From Planctomycetota bacterium (lineage in GTDB: Bacteria; Planctomycetota; Planctomycetia; Planctomycetales; Planctomycetaceae), in contig QWOR01000355.1 in NCBI GenBank assembly GCA_003669575.1, forward strand, positions 1 to 13,098: a stretch of DNA of 13,098 nt, read 5' to 3'. Below are positions 1 to 7,387 of the stretch, piece by piece; the first letter of the stretch is position 1; every line of letters starts with the position of its first letter. The notes beneath the pieces were generated by a model. It did not search any database. It was not told the DNA's origin and saw only the letters and a program-made list of their open reading frames with translations. The position numbers and the translations under genes were made by a program.

Positions 1-2
1 AG

Positions 3-119
3 CCCTTCCGGTTTAATGGCAAGTGGCGACTGGAAGGTGGCGAATGGCGACTCACCGAGATTGAGGACCTCAATCCCATCAATGGGGAGGTCCTGAACCG
101 CTTCAATCAGCTGAAGTAA
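3..119 (+). CDS. C-terminal fragment of an unidentified protein
   Basis: The left edge cuts this gene, leaving 38 codons that end at TAA 117-119. The visible tail has an internal echo (KWRLEGGEWRL) and continues TEIEDLNPINGEVLNRFNQ before the last LK. Alternating Trp/Arg/Leu followed by a short acidic stretch fits a beta-hairpin and a short C-terminal helix, a style seen in small DUF2939-like proteins, but this is too short to assign a family. The DNA contains TGGCGACTGG and TGGCGAATGGCGACT, a repeat-like pattern, so some of this tail could come from repeat DNA. The gene converges with the ThuA-like gene, 39 bases away. The reading frame is credible; the function is unknown. Confidence 0.45.
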   Translation, partial: PFRFNGKWRLEGGEWRLTEIEDLNPINGEVLNRFNQLK

Positions 120-138
120 TCCGCGCGAAGACCCAGTG

Positions 139-155
139 CCCCTGAAACAGAGGGG
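139..155. terminator. Possible weak hairpin between convergent genes
   Basis: CCCCT (139-143) pairs with AGGGG (151-155) around a 7-base loop. It sits in the short gap between two convergent stop codons (119 and 159), where a bidirectional terminator would be expected. The stem has only 5 base pairs and no clear T-run on either side, so this is a weak call. Confidence 0.25.
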
Positions 156-158
156 ACT

Positions 159-1187
159 CTACTTCTTAAGGACATGATCCGCAGGCTTCAGGCCCTTGAC
201 GAATCCACCAAAGCTGAAAGCCGACGGGGCGTATTCGCCAACCAGATCGACGTTCGATGCAGGATCGATTTTGTCCTCGAGTCCGAGCGTCCAATACGTC
301 GCATTCACCAGCATCCGGCGGACTCCCGCGTTCTGCAGATCCTGGGCAGCTCCCATCGTCGTGGTGAACACCCGTGCTGTTTTTCCGGTCGATCCAGTGA
401 ACGTTTTGACCCAGGCGACGGGCATCATCGGCGCGTTCTTCTCTCCCGAGAGGGGAGGATCTTCCGGCTTCATCCCGGTCAGAATCTCCCCCATCACCAA
501 GGGCTGACAACCCTCGGGCAGCGGGAGCCGTACGCCATACACATCGGTCGGTCCCCAGACATCGCCCGACTTGATTCCCTTGAGGACGGGATGCTGTTCC
601 TGTCCTTCGGCGATCAGGCCCAGCGTACTCTGGCGTCCGTGTTCGCCATGATGACTGATCCATGTTTCGCCAAGCACACGCCGCCCGAACCCTCCATCGG
701 TCGACTTATCGCCCCAGTGATAGCCCTGGTAAGCCGAGTCTTTACTCAAATTGAACGCATGTGTCGCGGTCCGCAAGCCGATCACCGGTCGCCCCGACTC
801 CACATAGTCGACAATGTGCTTCATCTGATCATCGGGCAGATTCCGAAACCGCGTCGCGATGATCATCAGGTCAGCGGTATCCAGAGCCTCCAGCCCGGGG
901 ATGTTGTTATTCCGGTTCGGGTCAATTTCACCCGTCTCGGGATTGATCGCAAACAGGACCGTGCAACGGAACCCGTGTCGTTCCGCGAGGATCTTCCCCA
1001 GCTGGGGCAGGCACTCCTCGGACCGGTACTCCTCGTCCCCACTCACCAGGACAACATTCTTTCCCTGACCCGGCCCCGCTGCGCCCTCATACACAACCCA
1101 TAACGGATCAGCGTGAGCCTGTCGTGCGCTCCCCAACCACGCGAAGGAAACACTGAGACACCAGACGATGAATAAGCAACGCGACAT
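159..1187 (-). CDS. Secreted ThuA-like domain protein
   Basis: This 342-residue protein belongs to the ThuA-like (trehalose utilisation) group, which has a glutamine-amidotransferase-like Rossmann fold. Residues 1-26 form a signal peptide (MSRCLFIVWC, hydrophobic core, then cleavage near AHA-DP), so it is exported. Residues about 43-300 form the ThuA domain: the opening strand KNVVLVSGDEEYRSEE, a helix, the strand DLMIIATRFRNLPDDQ, then VDYVESGRPVIGLRTATHAF and HHGEHGRQS. The C-terminal part, with RVFTTTMGAAQDL and VNATYWTLGLED, is typical of planctomycetal ThuA proteins, which are often encoded near other secreted sugar-active proteins. The precise substrate is unknown in this family. The ATG at 1187 is preceded by a weak AGG about 5 bases upstream. 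The gene stands alone, divergent from greA. Confidence 0.8.
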   Translation of the reverse strand: MSRCLFIVWCLSVSFAWLGSARQAHADPLWVVYEGAAGPGQGKNVVLVSGDEEYRSEECLPQLGKILAERHGFRCTVLFAINPETGEIDPNRNNNIPGLEALDTADLMIIATRFRNLPDDQMKHIVDYVESGRPVIGLRTATHAFNLSKDSAYQGYHWGDKSTDGGFGRRVLGETWISHHGEHGRQSTLGLIAEGQEQHPVLKGIKSGDVWGPTDVYGVRLPLPEGCQPLVMGEILTGMKPEDPPLSGEKNAPMMPVAWVKTFTGSTGKTARVFTTTMGAAQDLQNAGVRRMLVNATYWTLGLEDKIDPASNVDLVGEYAPSAFSFGGFVKGLKPADHVLKK

Positions 1188-1340
1188 GTGGACCTATTCC
1201 GAGACTTAGAAGCCGTGATTTCAAATGGGAGACGCTCCTCCCGCAACCAATAATAACAATCAAAGTGAATGCTTTGCGACCAAACGTCAAGCCACTTGGA
1301 AACCCAGCCGTGAATCTCGTGCGATGTCATCCGTCCGGTG

Positions 1341-1370
1341 TAGACAGCGATAGGAGAGTGCGGTAACAAT
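1341..1370 (+). promoter_or_regulatory. Candidate sigma70-like promoter of greA leader
   Basis: TAGACA at 1341-1346 matches 5 of 6 bases of the -35 consensus. TAACAA(T) starts at 1364 after a spacer of exactly 17 bases but matches the -10 consensus in only 3 of 6 positions. Transcription would start near 1376-1378, just before the terminator hairpin at 1382. The call rests on spacing and the good -35. The rest of the 297-base gap (1188-1340) shows no gene, tRNA or clear repeat. Confidence 0.35.
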
Positions 1371-1381
1371 AGACCTATTCC

Positions 1382-1424
1382 AACACGGGTCGCGGCACAC
1401 AGCGCGTCCCGTGTTCGTTTTTTT
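1382..1424 (+). terminator. Strong intrinsic terminator in the greA leader
   Basis: AACACGGG (1382-1389) pairs perfectly with CCCGTGTT (1408-1415). After a T-T mismatch, CGCG (1391-1394) pairs with CGCG (1403-1406), closing an 8-base loop. A run of seven T follows at 1418-1424. This is a textbook Rho-independent terminator for the plus strand. No plus-strand gene precedes it, because the neighbour on the left is on the minus strand and points away. It therefore most likely ends a short leader transcript made from the greA promoter, about 60 bases before the greA start. Confidence 0.8.
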
Positions 1425-1473
1425 CTTGTGTGGAACGAGGAGCGTCCGGAGACCGGGCCCCTCCCCTGACTTC

Positions 1474-1477
1474 AGGA
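1474..1477 (+). promoter_or_regulatory. greA ribosome binding site that fixes the start
   Basis: AGGA at 1474-1477 lies 7 bases before ATG 1485 but only 1 base before the in-frame TTG at 1479. The spacing rules out the TTG and supports ATG 1485. Confidence 0.65.
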
Positions 1478-1484
1478 TTTGGAC

Positions 1485-1967
1485 ATGGATCGCCAGCCCA
1501 TCACCCGCGAAGGTTTTGAAAAGCTCCGTGAAGAATTGCGTCATCTGGAGGAAGTCCTGATGCCCGCAATCGCCGAACGGATCAGCGAAGCGCGCGCAGA
1601 GGGCGATCTGAAAGAAAATGCCGAGTACCACGGCCAGCGCGAAGAACAAGGCCGTATGGCACTGCGCATTTCTCTAATGAAGACGAGGTTGGCAGGTTGC
1701 TATATCGTCGACAAATCTGAAATGCCCAAGGGCGTAGTGACGTTCGGTTCAACGGTCACCGTCAAAGATCTCGATCTGGACGAGCAAGAAAAGTATGAGT
1801 TTGTCGGTCCCGGCGAGGAAAACTATGACGGTCCGATTATGAAGATCCTGACCACCAGTCCCATCGCACAGGCTCTGATGGGCAAGAAGGTCGGTGACAA
1901 GGTCACGGTCAAGCTCCCCCGCGGCTCTATGGAGCTGCAAGTCCTCGAGATCGCCGATCACGAGTGA
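1485..1967 (+). CDS. greA: Transcription elongation factor GreA
   Basis: GreA binds in the secondary channel of RNA polymerase and stimulates cleavage of the backtracked RNA 3' end, rescuing stalled complexes. At 160 residues the protein has the usual family length. Residues 1-75 form the coiled-coil domain, with the signature ARAEGDLKENAEYHGQREEQG. From ATG 1485 the two acidic tip residues fall at D41 and E44, the same numbers as in E. coli, which supports this start over the upstream TTG. Residues about 85-160 form the C-terminal FKBP-like domain, with YEFVGPGEENYDG, SPIAQALMGKKVGDKVTVKLP and a final strand MELQVLEI. It lies 236 bases upstream of cysS on the same strand. A terminator in its leader suggests control by attenuation or a small leader RNA. 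Confidence 0.95.
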   Translation: MDRQPITREGFEKLREELRHLEEVLMPAIAERISEARAEGDLKENAEYHGQREEQGRMALRISLMKTRLAGCYIVDKSEMPKGVVTFGSTVTVKDLDLDEQEKYEFVGPGEENYDGPIMKILTTSPIAQALMGKKVGDKVTVKLPRGSMELQVLEIADHE

Positions 1968-2131
1968 GTGGGCAGCGGGCTGATGGCGAATAGCTGTTGG
2001 CTTATGGCCAGGCAGGTCGAGCGTCGCGGAATCATATTCCCACGGATGGCTGAAAGCCGATCGCTGACAGCTTCCCGCGCCAATTCGAGTGGGCAGAGTC
2101 GGCTCAAATCGTTACAAATGCGACATGAAGG

Positions 2132-2154
2132 CAGGGGGCACGGGAGCCCGCCTG
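2132..2154. other. G+C-rich hairpin between greA and cysS
   Basis: CAGG-GGGC (2132-2139) pairs with GCCC-g-CCTG (2146-2154), with one bulged G and a 6-base loop. It has no T-run, so it is not a canonical terminator. It could be a Rho-type pause, an RNA processing site or a relic of a palindromic repeat. The rest of the 236-base gap has no gene I can support. It contains imprecise echoes of GCTGATGG, GCTGAAAG and GCTGACAG. Confidence 0.4.
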
Positions 2155-2203
2155 TGATCGCGGTTTACTCGCCCCAGTTTCGACCAGCACGGACAGCTGA
2201 CTC

Positions 2204-3790
2204 ATGCCACTTCGCGTTTACAACACCCTGACCCGTACCAAGGAAGACTTTCAGACCGTCGAGCCGGGGAAGGTCAGCATGTATCTGTGCGGGCCCACTG
2301 TCTACAAACCCGCCCACATCGGCCACATGGTCGGGCCGGTGATCTTCGACACAATCAAAAAATATCTGGTCTATGCAGGCTACGATGTCACCTTCGTCAT
2401 CAACATCACCGATGTCGATGACAAGCTCATCGTCAAGGCGGCCGAGAAGGGAATGACGGTCAAGGCCCTGGCCGATCAGATGACAGCCGACTACTTCGAC
2501 AACCTCAAGCTGATGGCGGTCGACAGTATCGATTGCTTCCCGTACGCCACGGACCACATCGGCGACATGCAGTCGATGATTCAGAAGCTGATCGACAAGG
2601 GGCACGCCTACCCGCTCAATGGCGATGTCTACTTCGCCGTCGAGACGGATGACGACTACGGCAAGCTCTCCAATCGCAGCATTTCGCAGATGCTGGCCGG
2701 GACTCGAGTGGAAGCCAACGACACCAAACGTAACCCTGCCGACTTCGCCCTGTGGAAGTCCTCCAAACCCGGTGAACCAACCTGGGACAGCCCATGGGGC
2801 CCCGGACGACCTGGCTGGCACATCGAATGTTCCGCGATGAGTGCCAAGATCCTCGGCGAGTCAATCGACATCCACGGCGGCGGGCTCGACCTGATGTTCC
2901 CGCACCATGAAAACGAACTGGCTCAATCGGAATGCTGCAGCGGCAAGCCCTTCGCCCGCTACTGGCTGCACAATGGTCTGATGCAGTCGGGCAAAGGGAC
3001 CGGCAAAGTCGGTGGGGCTCACTCCAAGCATGGCGACGCACCGGCCACGGGTGCCACTGCTGGCTCGTCCGGCAGTGCCGAAGACCCGAGCGCCCAGATC
3101 GCTGGCAAGCTCGCCGGATCGGCTGGAGCAGAGTCGGTAAAGACAGCTGTTTTCGCGCATCATCCGCCCGAAGCAGTGCGGTTCTTCCTGCTCTCGACTC
3201 ACTACCGCAGCCCGATCGACTTCTCGATCGAGAACATCGCAGCGACCGAGAAGAGCCTCGAAGGGTTCTATCGGTTGTTCGAAACCGCCGAGCGTTTGAC
3301 CGGCGTGAATTACTACACCCTTGAAGCCCCAAAGACCAAGACCACGGCGACGAAGCTCGATGGCCTGCCTGCCGAGTTCGCAGCTGCTCTGAGCGAGCAG
3401 CGCGCGAAGTTCATTGAGGCGATGGACGACGACTTCAGCAGCGGAGGAGCGGTCGCCTGCCTGTTTGAGATCCGACGCATTCTCAACAGCTTCATCAATG
3501 ACAAGAAGCTCGAAGCAGGTGGCACTGATGCCGACAAGGTGGCCCTCAAGACCGGCCTGACGCTGCTCAAGGAACTGACCAACCTGCTGGGAGTCCTGCG
3601 AACCGCACCCGCTAAGAAGGGCGGCGACGACGAACTCGCCAACGGTCTCATGGACCTGATCCTCGACATCCGCGCCGACGCCCGAACGAACAAGAACTGG
3701 CCCGTTGCCGACAAGATTCGCAACGCCCTCAAGGCTCTGAACATCGTCGTCGAAGATTCGCCGTCCGGTGCCCGCTGGACCCGGGGTTAA
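2204..3790 (+). CDS. cysS: Cysteinyl-tRNA synthetase with atypical KMSKS loop
   Basis: This cytosolic class I enzyme charges tRNA-Cys with cysteine using ATP. It has 528 residues; the E. coli enzyme has 461. The HIGH motif is at 38-41, within CGPTVYKPAHIGHM. The zinc ligands are all present at the E. coli positions: C29 (C28 in E. coli), C209 (GWHIECSAM), H234 and E238 (FPHHENE). The nucleotide-binding loop that should read KMSKS reads K302-L-A-G-S306. Its register is fixed because 21 residues separate K302 from the Glu of PPEAVRFFLLSTHYRSPIDFS, the same spacing as in E. coli. About 36 residues rich in Gly/Ala/Ser (about 266-300) are inserted before it. Residues 390-480 fit the helical anticodon-recognition region, and the tail (ADKIRNALKALNIVVED, then GARW) is typical. 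No good Shine-Dalgarno site precedes ATG 2204. A perfect hairpin terminator follows at 3909. Confidence 0.93.
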   Translation: MPLRVYNTLTRTKEDFQTVEPGKVSMYLCGPTVYKPAHIGHMVGPVIFDTIKKYLVYAGYDVTFVINITDVDDKLIVKAAEKGMTVKALADQMTADYFDNLKLMAVDSIDCFPYATDHIGDMQSMIQKLIDKGHAYPLNGDVYFAVETDDDYGKLSNRSISQMLAGTRVEANDTKRNPADFALWKSSKPGEPTWDSPWGPGRPGWHIECSAMSAKILGESIDIHGGGLDLMFPHHENELAQSECCSGKPFARYWLHNGLMQSGKGTGKVGGAHSKHGDAPATGATAGSSGSAEDPSAQIAGKLAGSAGAESVKTAVFAHHPPEAVRFFLLSTHYRSPIDFSIENIAATEKSLEGFYRLFETAERLTGVNYYTLEAPKTKTTATKLDGLPAEFAAALSEQRAKFIEAMDDDFSSGGAVACLFEIRRILNSFINDKKLEAGGTDADKVALKTGLTLLKELTNLLGVLRTAPAKKGGDDELANGLMDLILDIRADARTNKNWPVADKIRNALKALNIVVEDSPSGARWTRG

Positions 3791-3908
3791 TCCCACTTCC
3801 ATACGCCCATCGAGTCTGCTCAGCAGGAGAGACATTCCCGACTGTCCTGAGCCAGTCACAAGTTGAGTCTCGAATCGGCGATTAATGAATTCGATGAATT
3901 CGCCCATG

Positions 3909-3946
3909 ACCTCCGCTCGACATGACATCGAGCGGAGGTTCTCTTG
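3909..3946 (+). terminator. Intrinsic terminator of cysS
   Basis: ACCTCCGCTCGA (3909-3920) and TCGAGCGGAGGT (3928-3939) form a perfect 12-base-pair stem with a 7-base loop, followed by the T-rich stretch TCTCTT. It lies about 120 bases after the cysS stop and before the next gene. A longer in-frame reading of the next gene from 3885 would run straight through this stem, which argues against that start. A tandem 9-base duplication, ATGAATTCG twice, lies at 3885-3902. Confidence 0.75.
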
Positions 3947-3983
3947 CACTTGGACCTACATCTCTGCTCAGCGAGTCAATGCC

Positions 3984-6689
3984 ATGCTTCGCAACTGCGT
4001 GTTCGGATCGTTTCTCACAATTCTGATGATCGGAACAGGACGCACAGAAGACCCACAGGTTGAATCGACCACCGATCTCGTCGGTCGTTCTCGGGAGGAG
4101 TACATCGTCACTCCTGTGAACCAGGTCCTGACCCCTTACGGTCGGCAGGTCGAACTCGACGGACTCCGGCCGCAGGCGATGGCCCTTTCGCCCGATGGCA
4201 AGCGGCTGCTTGTGTCGGGCAAGACGCATGAACTGCTCGTCATCGACGTTGAAAAAGCGGAGGTCACCCAGCATGTCGCGCTTCCGGGTGACGACCAGAA
4301 GGAGCCTCCGACAGTCGTCTCGCCCAACATCCTCAACCCCGACAAAAAGGGGCAAGTCAGCTATACCGGTCTGATCTTTTCCCACGATGGCAAGCGGGTC
4401 TACCTGAGCAACGTGAATGGTTCGATCAAGGTTTTTGCAGTCGATGAGACGGGAGCGATTCAACCTTCGCACACGATCGCCTTGCCTGAAGCCAACGCCC
4501 CGCGTCGCAAGGCCGAGATCCCCAGCGGACTCGCTCTGTCGCCCGATGACAAAACGCTCTACGTCTGCGGCAATTTGTCGAACCGCCTGCTGCTGATCGA
4601 CACAGCCACCGGGACGCTCCAGCATGCGATTGATGTCGGCATGGCTCCGTATGACGTGGTGCTGGTCGGCGACAAGGCATTCGTCAGCAACTGGGCCGGT
4701 CGACGCCCCGGCGCCGATGACCTGACCGGCCCGGCGGGACGTGGAACCAACGTCCGTGTTGACCCGGTTCGCCATATCTCCAGCGAAGGCTCCGTCAGTG
4801 TCATCCATCTGGCCGACAACAAAGTCTCAAAAGAAATTCTCACCGGGCTGCATGCCTCGGCGCTGGCTGTCTCACCGGACCATGAATACGTTGTCTGTGC
4901 GAACGCGGGCAGCGACCACGTCAGTGTGATCGAGGTGGAAGACGAGGAACTCCTTGAAAACATCTGGGTGAAGAGCAAGCCGTCCGACCTGTTCGGGGCC
5001 TCGCCAAACGCTCTTGCCTTTGATGAGAAAGGCAGGACTCTCTACGTCGCGAATGGGACGCACAACGCCATCGGTGTCGTTGAGTTCGACCCCGAAGACC
5101 GCGGCGAGTCAGTCCTCAAGGGTTTGATCCCCGCTGGATGGTTCCCCGGTGCGATGGTGTTCGACAACGCAAAGAAGTCTCTCTATGTCGCGAACATCAA
5201 AGGCCCGCCTATCACCCCCAAGAAGAAGGACCACAAGGAAGGCTTCAACTCGCATCATTACCACGGTTCGGTCTCGCTGATGCCGATTCCCAATGCCGAG
5301 GACCTTCAGAAGCTTTCCGAGCGGGCCGCCAAAAATGTCCGCCGTGGGGCCATCGCTCAGGCGGCATTGCCCCCCCGCTCCGACCAGCCCGCGCGGGCTG
5401 TCCCCGAACGCATTGGGGAGCCCAGCCTGATCAAACACGTTGTCTACATCATCAAGGAGAACCGCACCTATGACCAGGTCTTCGGTTCACTCAAACAAGG
5501 CCGGGGCCGGGCTGACCTGTGTATCTTCGGTGAAGAATTTACCCCCAATCAGCATAAGCTGGTGAATGAGTTTGTGCTGCTCGACAACACCTACTGCGCG
5601 GGCATCCTCAGCGCCGACGGCCACCAGTGGAGTACCACGGCCTTCAGCACCGACTACATGGAGAAAAGCTTCGCGGGCTTTCCCCGCAGCTACCCCGACG
5701 GCATGGGCGTCGATGAGAACGATGCCATCGCTTACTCCCCCGCCGGGTTCCTGTGGGATAATGCGGTCGCGCACCAGAAGACGATCCGCAACTACGGCGA
5801 ATTCATGATGCCGAAGGTCCGCTGGGCTGATCCGAAGAAGGAAGGCGAACCTGATTACCTCGCCTGCTACCACACCTGGAAAGGTGAATCGAACGAAGTC
5901 ATCTTCGAGAGCGAACCCTCCGTCGAATCGATCCGCGCATTCTCCCCCACCGGATACGTCGGGTGGGAGATGGCGGTCCCCGATCAGGCCCGGGCCGACT
6001 TCATCCTCAAGGAACTCAAAGAGTTTGAAGCCAAAGGCGCGTTCCCCCAGCTGACTATCATCTGCCTGCCGAACGACCATACCAGTGGGACCAAAGAGGG
6101 CTGCCCGACGCCCGCATCCTGTATGGCGGATAACGATCTCGCCTTCGGTCGGATTGTGGAGGGGCTGAGCCGTTCTCCGTTCTGGAAAGACATGGCAATC
6201 CTCTCGATCGAGGATGACCCGCAGGCTGGCTGGGACCACGTCAGCGGCTACCGCACGACCGCGTACTGCATCAGTCCCTACGCCAAACGCGGCCAGGTGA
6301 TCAGTACACAATACAACACGACCAGTCTCATTCGTACGATCGAGCAGATTCTCGGCCTGCCTCCGATGAATCAGTTCGATGCCAGTGCGACGCCGATGTT
6401 CGACTGCTTCACCGACCAGTCCGACCTGACGCCCTTCACAGCTGTCCCCAACAAAGTCCCGCTCGATCAGATGAACCCCAAGCCGGTTTCGATCCAGGAT
6501 GAGAAGCTGCGAGCAGACGCCCTCGTCTCCGCTGAACTCAACTTCCGCGAGGTCGACAAAGCCCCCGAAGATGTCCTGAACAGCATCCTCTGGCGCGCCC
6601 TCAAAGGCACCGGCATCCCGTTCCCCGAATGGGCCGCTGGCACCGAGGACGAGGAGGAAGAAGAACGAGAGCGAGCTGCTGAGAAGTAG
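3984..6689 (+). CDS. Secreted beta-propeller and phosphoesterase fusion
   Basis: The product has 901 residues from ATG 3984. This start was chosen because it gives a clean signal peptide (MLRNCVFGSFLTILMIGTGR, cut near RTED), whereas the extension back to 3885 crosses a terminator hairpin. Residues about 55-450 are a YncE/lactonase-like beta-propeller, seen as repeated blades such as ALSPDGKRLLVSG, LALSPDDKTLYVCGN, ALAVSPDHEYVVCANAG and LAFDEKGRTLYVANG. Residues about 480-820 are an alkaline-phosphatase-superfamily phosphoesterase (phospholipase C/acid phosphatase group, PF04185-like). It shows the family motif ENRTYDQVFG from E492, DGHQWSTT, NDHT at 697-700, and EDDPQAGWDHV with D744, D745, D751 and H752 as likely metal ligands. 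The tail is strongly acidic and then basic. The propeller-phosphoesterase arrangement is known in planctomycetes and acidobacteria, but the substrate is unknown. No good Shine-Dalgarno site is visible. Confidence 0.85.
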   Translation: MLRNCVFGSFLTILMIGTGRTEDPQVESTTDLVGRSREEYIVTPVNQVLTPYGRQVELDGLRPQAMALSPDGKRLLVSGKTHELLVIDVEKAEVTQHVALPGDDQKEPPTVVSPNILNPDKKGQVSYTGLIFSHDGKRVYLSNVNGSIKVFAVDETGAIQPSHTIALPEANAPRRKAEIPSGLALSPDDKTLYVCGNLSNRLLLIDTATGTLQHAIDVGMAPYDVVLVGDKAFVSNWAGRRPGADDLTGPAGRGTNVRVDPVRHISSEGSVSVIHLADNKVSKEILTGLHASALAVSPDHEYVVCANAGSDHVSVIEVEDEELLENIWVKSKPSDLFGASPNALAFDEKGRTLYVANGTHNAIGVVEFDPEDRGESVLKGLIPAGWFPGAMVFDNAKKSLYVANIKGPPITPKKKDHKEGFNSHHYHGSVSLMPIPNAEDLQKLSERAAKNVRRGAIAQAALPPRSDQPARAVPERIGEPSLIKHVVYIIKENRTYDQVFGSLKQGRGRADLCIFGEEFTPNQHKLVNEFVLLDNTYCAGILSADGHQWSTTAFSTDYMEKSFAGFPRSYPDGMGVDENDAIAYSPAGFLWDNAVAHQKTIRNYGEFMMPKVRWADPKKEGEPDYLACYHTWKGESNEVIFESEPSVESIRAFSPTGYVGWEMAVPDQARADFILKELKEFEAKGAFPQLTIICLPNDHTSGTKEGCPTPASCMADNDLAFGRIVEGLSRSPFWKDMAILSIEDDPQAGWDHVSGYRTTAYCISPYAKRGQVISTQYNTTSLIRTIEQILGLPPMNQFDASATPMFDCFTDQSDLTPFTAVPNKVPLDQMNPKPVSIQDEKLRADALVSAELNFREVDKAPEDVLNSILWRALKGTGIPFPEWAAGTEDEEEEERERAAEK

Positions 6690-6816
6690 GGAGTTGCTTT
6701 CAGTTACCAGCCGTCAGCTGTCAGTTAGGAGAAGATCACTCGTCTCACCGACGTGACGGCGACTGGCGGAGTGATTCAGAGATTACTTGACCGCCGGAGG
6801 ACAAGGGAACAAGAGG

Positions 6817-6856
6817 AGGATAGCCCGACCACTTCTGGCCGGGCTATCCTGTTTTG
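6817..6856 (+). terminator. Strong intrinsic terminator
   Basis: AGGATAGCCCG (6817-6827) pairs perfectly with CGGGCTATCCT (6840-6850). One A-C mismatch and two more G-C pairs close a 6-base loop, and GTTTTG follows. It ends the transcript of the propeller-phosphoesterase gene. Its T-run finishes only 3 bases before the ribosome binding site of the next gene, so that gene needs its own promoter inside or upstream of the stem, or depends on readthrough. The preceding stretch 6690-6816 has no gene and contains degenerate CAGTTACCAG and CAGCTGTCAG repeats. Confidence 0.8.
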
Positions 6857-6868
6857 CCAGAGGCAACT

Positions 6869-7261
6869 ATGCAACAACTTTTAACGCCCGAGAATATTGA
6901 TGCCGTGATGAAGGTTTATCACGGGTTTCATGATGCCCAGATCAATTGGGTAGTGTTCCGGCCTTCTCACATTGATAATTACATCGTAAATGCCGAAGCT
7001 GAGCTGTGGGTCACGAACCATTCGACTTGTAAGGCTGAAGTTGTTAGGCTGATTTTTCATGAATTGTTGGAAATGAGATTCAGTTATAACAGCAAGTATG
7101 ACTACTCCAACATACAAGACGATATTGCCATCGGATTTCACGAAGAACTAGCACATGTCGACTTTGGAGGAGCTTGTGAGCCAAGGACAACGCCAGATGA
7201 TTATCGCGAGTTAGATAGATATTTCATTTGTAAATCCGTCTCACTAACCATTGTCACCTGA
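6869..7261 (+). CDS. Small protein of unknown function, weakly Imm50-like
   Basis: A 130-residue protein starting at ATG 6869, with AGAGG at 6859-6863 five bases upstream. An in-frame TTG at 6854 lies inside the terminator T-run and is unlikely. The protein has no signal peptide or membrane segment. The pattern is an early FHDAQI, a middle strand AEAELWV, then VVRLIFHELLEMRFS, and a closing strand YFICKSVSLTIV. This FHD-then-hydrophobic-strands layout resembles immunity-protein-50-type domains, which is a weak visual resemblance only. No toxin gene is adjacent. Codon use is clearly more A+T-rich (TTA, AAT, ATT, TAT) than the neighbours, and repeat-filled spacers lie on its right, so recent acquisition is plausible. 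I do not recognise it with certainty. Confidence 0.65.
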   Translation: MQQLLTPENIDAVMKVYHGFHDAQINWVVFRPSHIDNYIVNAEAELWVTNHSTCKAEVVRLIFHELLEMRFSYNSKYDYSNIQDDIAIGFHEELAHVDFGGACEPRTTPDDYRELDRYFICKSVSLTIVT

Positions 7262-7272
7262 TTGCCAGGAGC

Positions 7273-7296
7273 CCAGGCGCCGCTTTGGGCGTCTGG
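7273..7296. other. Hairpin after the small gene
   Basis: CCAGGCGCC (7273-7281) pairs with GGCGTCTGG (7288-7296), nine pairs with one G-T wobble and a 6-base loop. It begins 12 bases after the stop codon at 7261. There is no T-run, so it may protect the 3' end or act as a weak terminator. Confidence 0.4.
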
Positions 7297-7387
7297 ATGC
7301 GAAGCACAAGAGGGCACAGCCAAAGCAGGTGTTCGCTGCGTGTCACCTTACGAGGCAGAATTCCGTGTGAGTCACCCCCTCACCCCG

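Noticed and set aside
174..1103. 309-codon open frame on the plus strand
   Set aside because: It is antisense to the ThuA-like gene, has no recognisable domain and is rich in Arg/Pro/His typical of a shadow frame.
1188..1381. Possible tRNA or other RNA gene before the strong terminator
   Set aside because: No T-arm (GGTTCRA) or acceptor-stem pairing could be found; a short leader RNA explains the terminator better.
2165..2821. 218-codon open frame on the minus strand
   Set aside because: Antisense to the catalytic half of cysS; Val/Asp/Gly-rich shadow with no family resemblance.
2861..3949. 362-codon open frame on the minus strand
   Set aside because: It is antisense to cysS, which has complete family motifs; the long frame comes from high G+C codon bias.
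3885..3983. 33-codon N-terminal extension of the propeller-phosphoesterase gene
   Set aside because: It begins in a tandem ATGAATTCG repeat, crosses the cysS terminator stem and would bury the signal peptide; ATG 3984 is better.
5487..6311. 274-codon open frame on the minus strand
   Set aside because: Antisense to the phosphoesterase domain of the secreted fusion protein.
6690..6780. Degenerate CAGTTACCAG / CAGCTGTCAG and TGGCGACTGG echoes, also near 1-50 and 1975-2080
   Set aside because: They look like decayed low-complexity repeats, too irregular to define a unit or a CRISPR-like array.
7262..7300. Possible integron attC-like site after the small AT-rich gene
   Set aside because: A hairpin is present, but the core sites expected of attC (GTTRRRY and its complement) are not.
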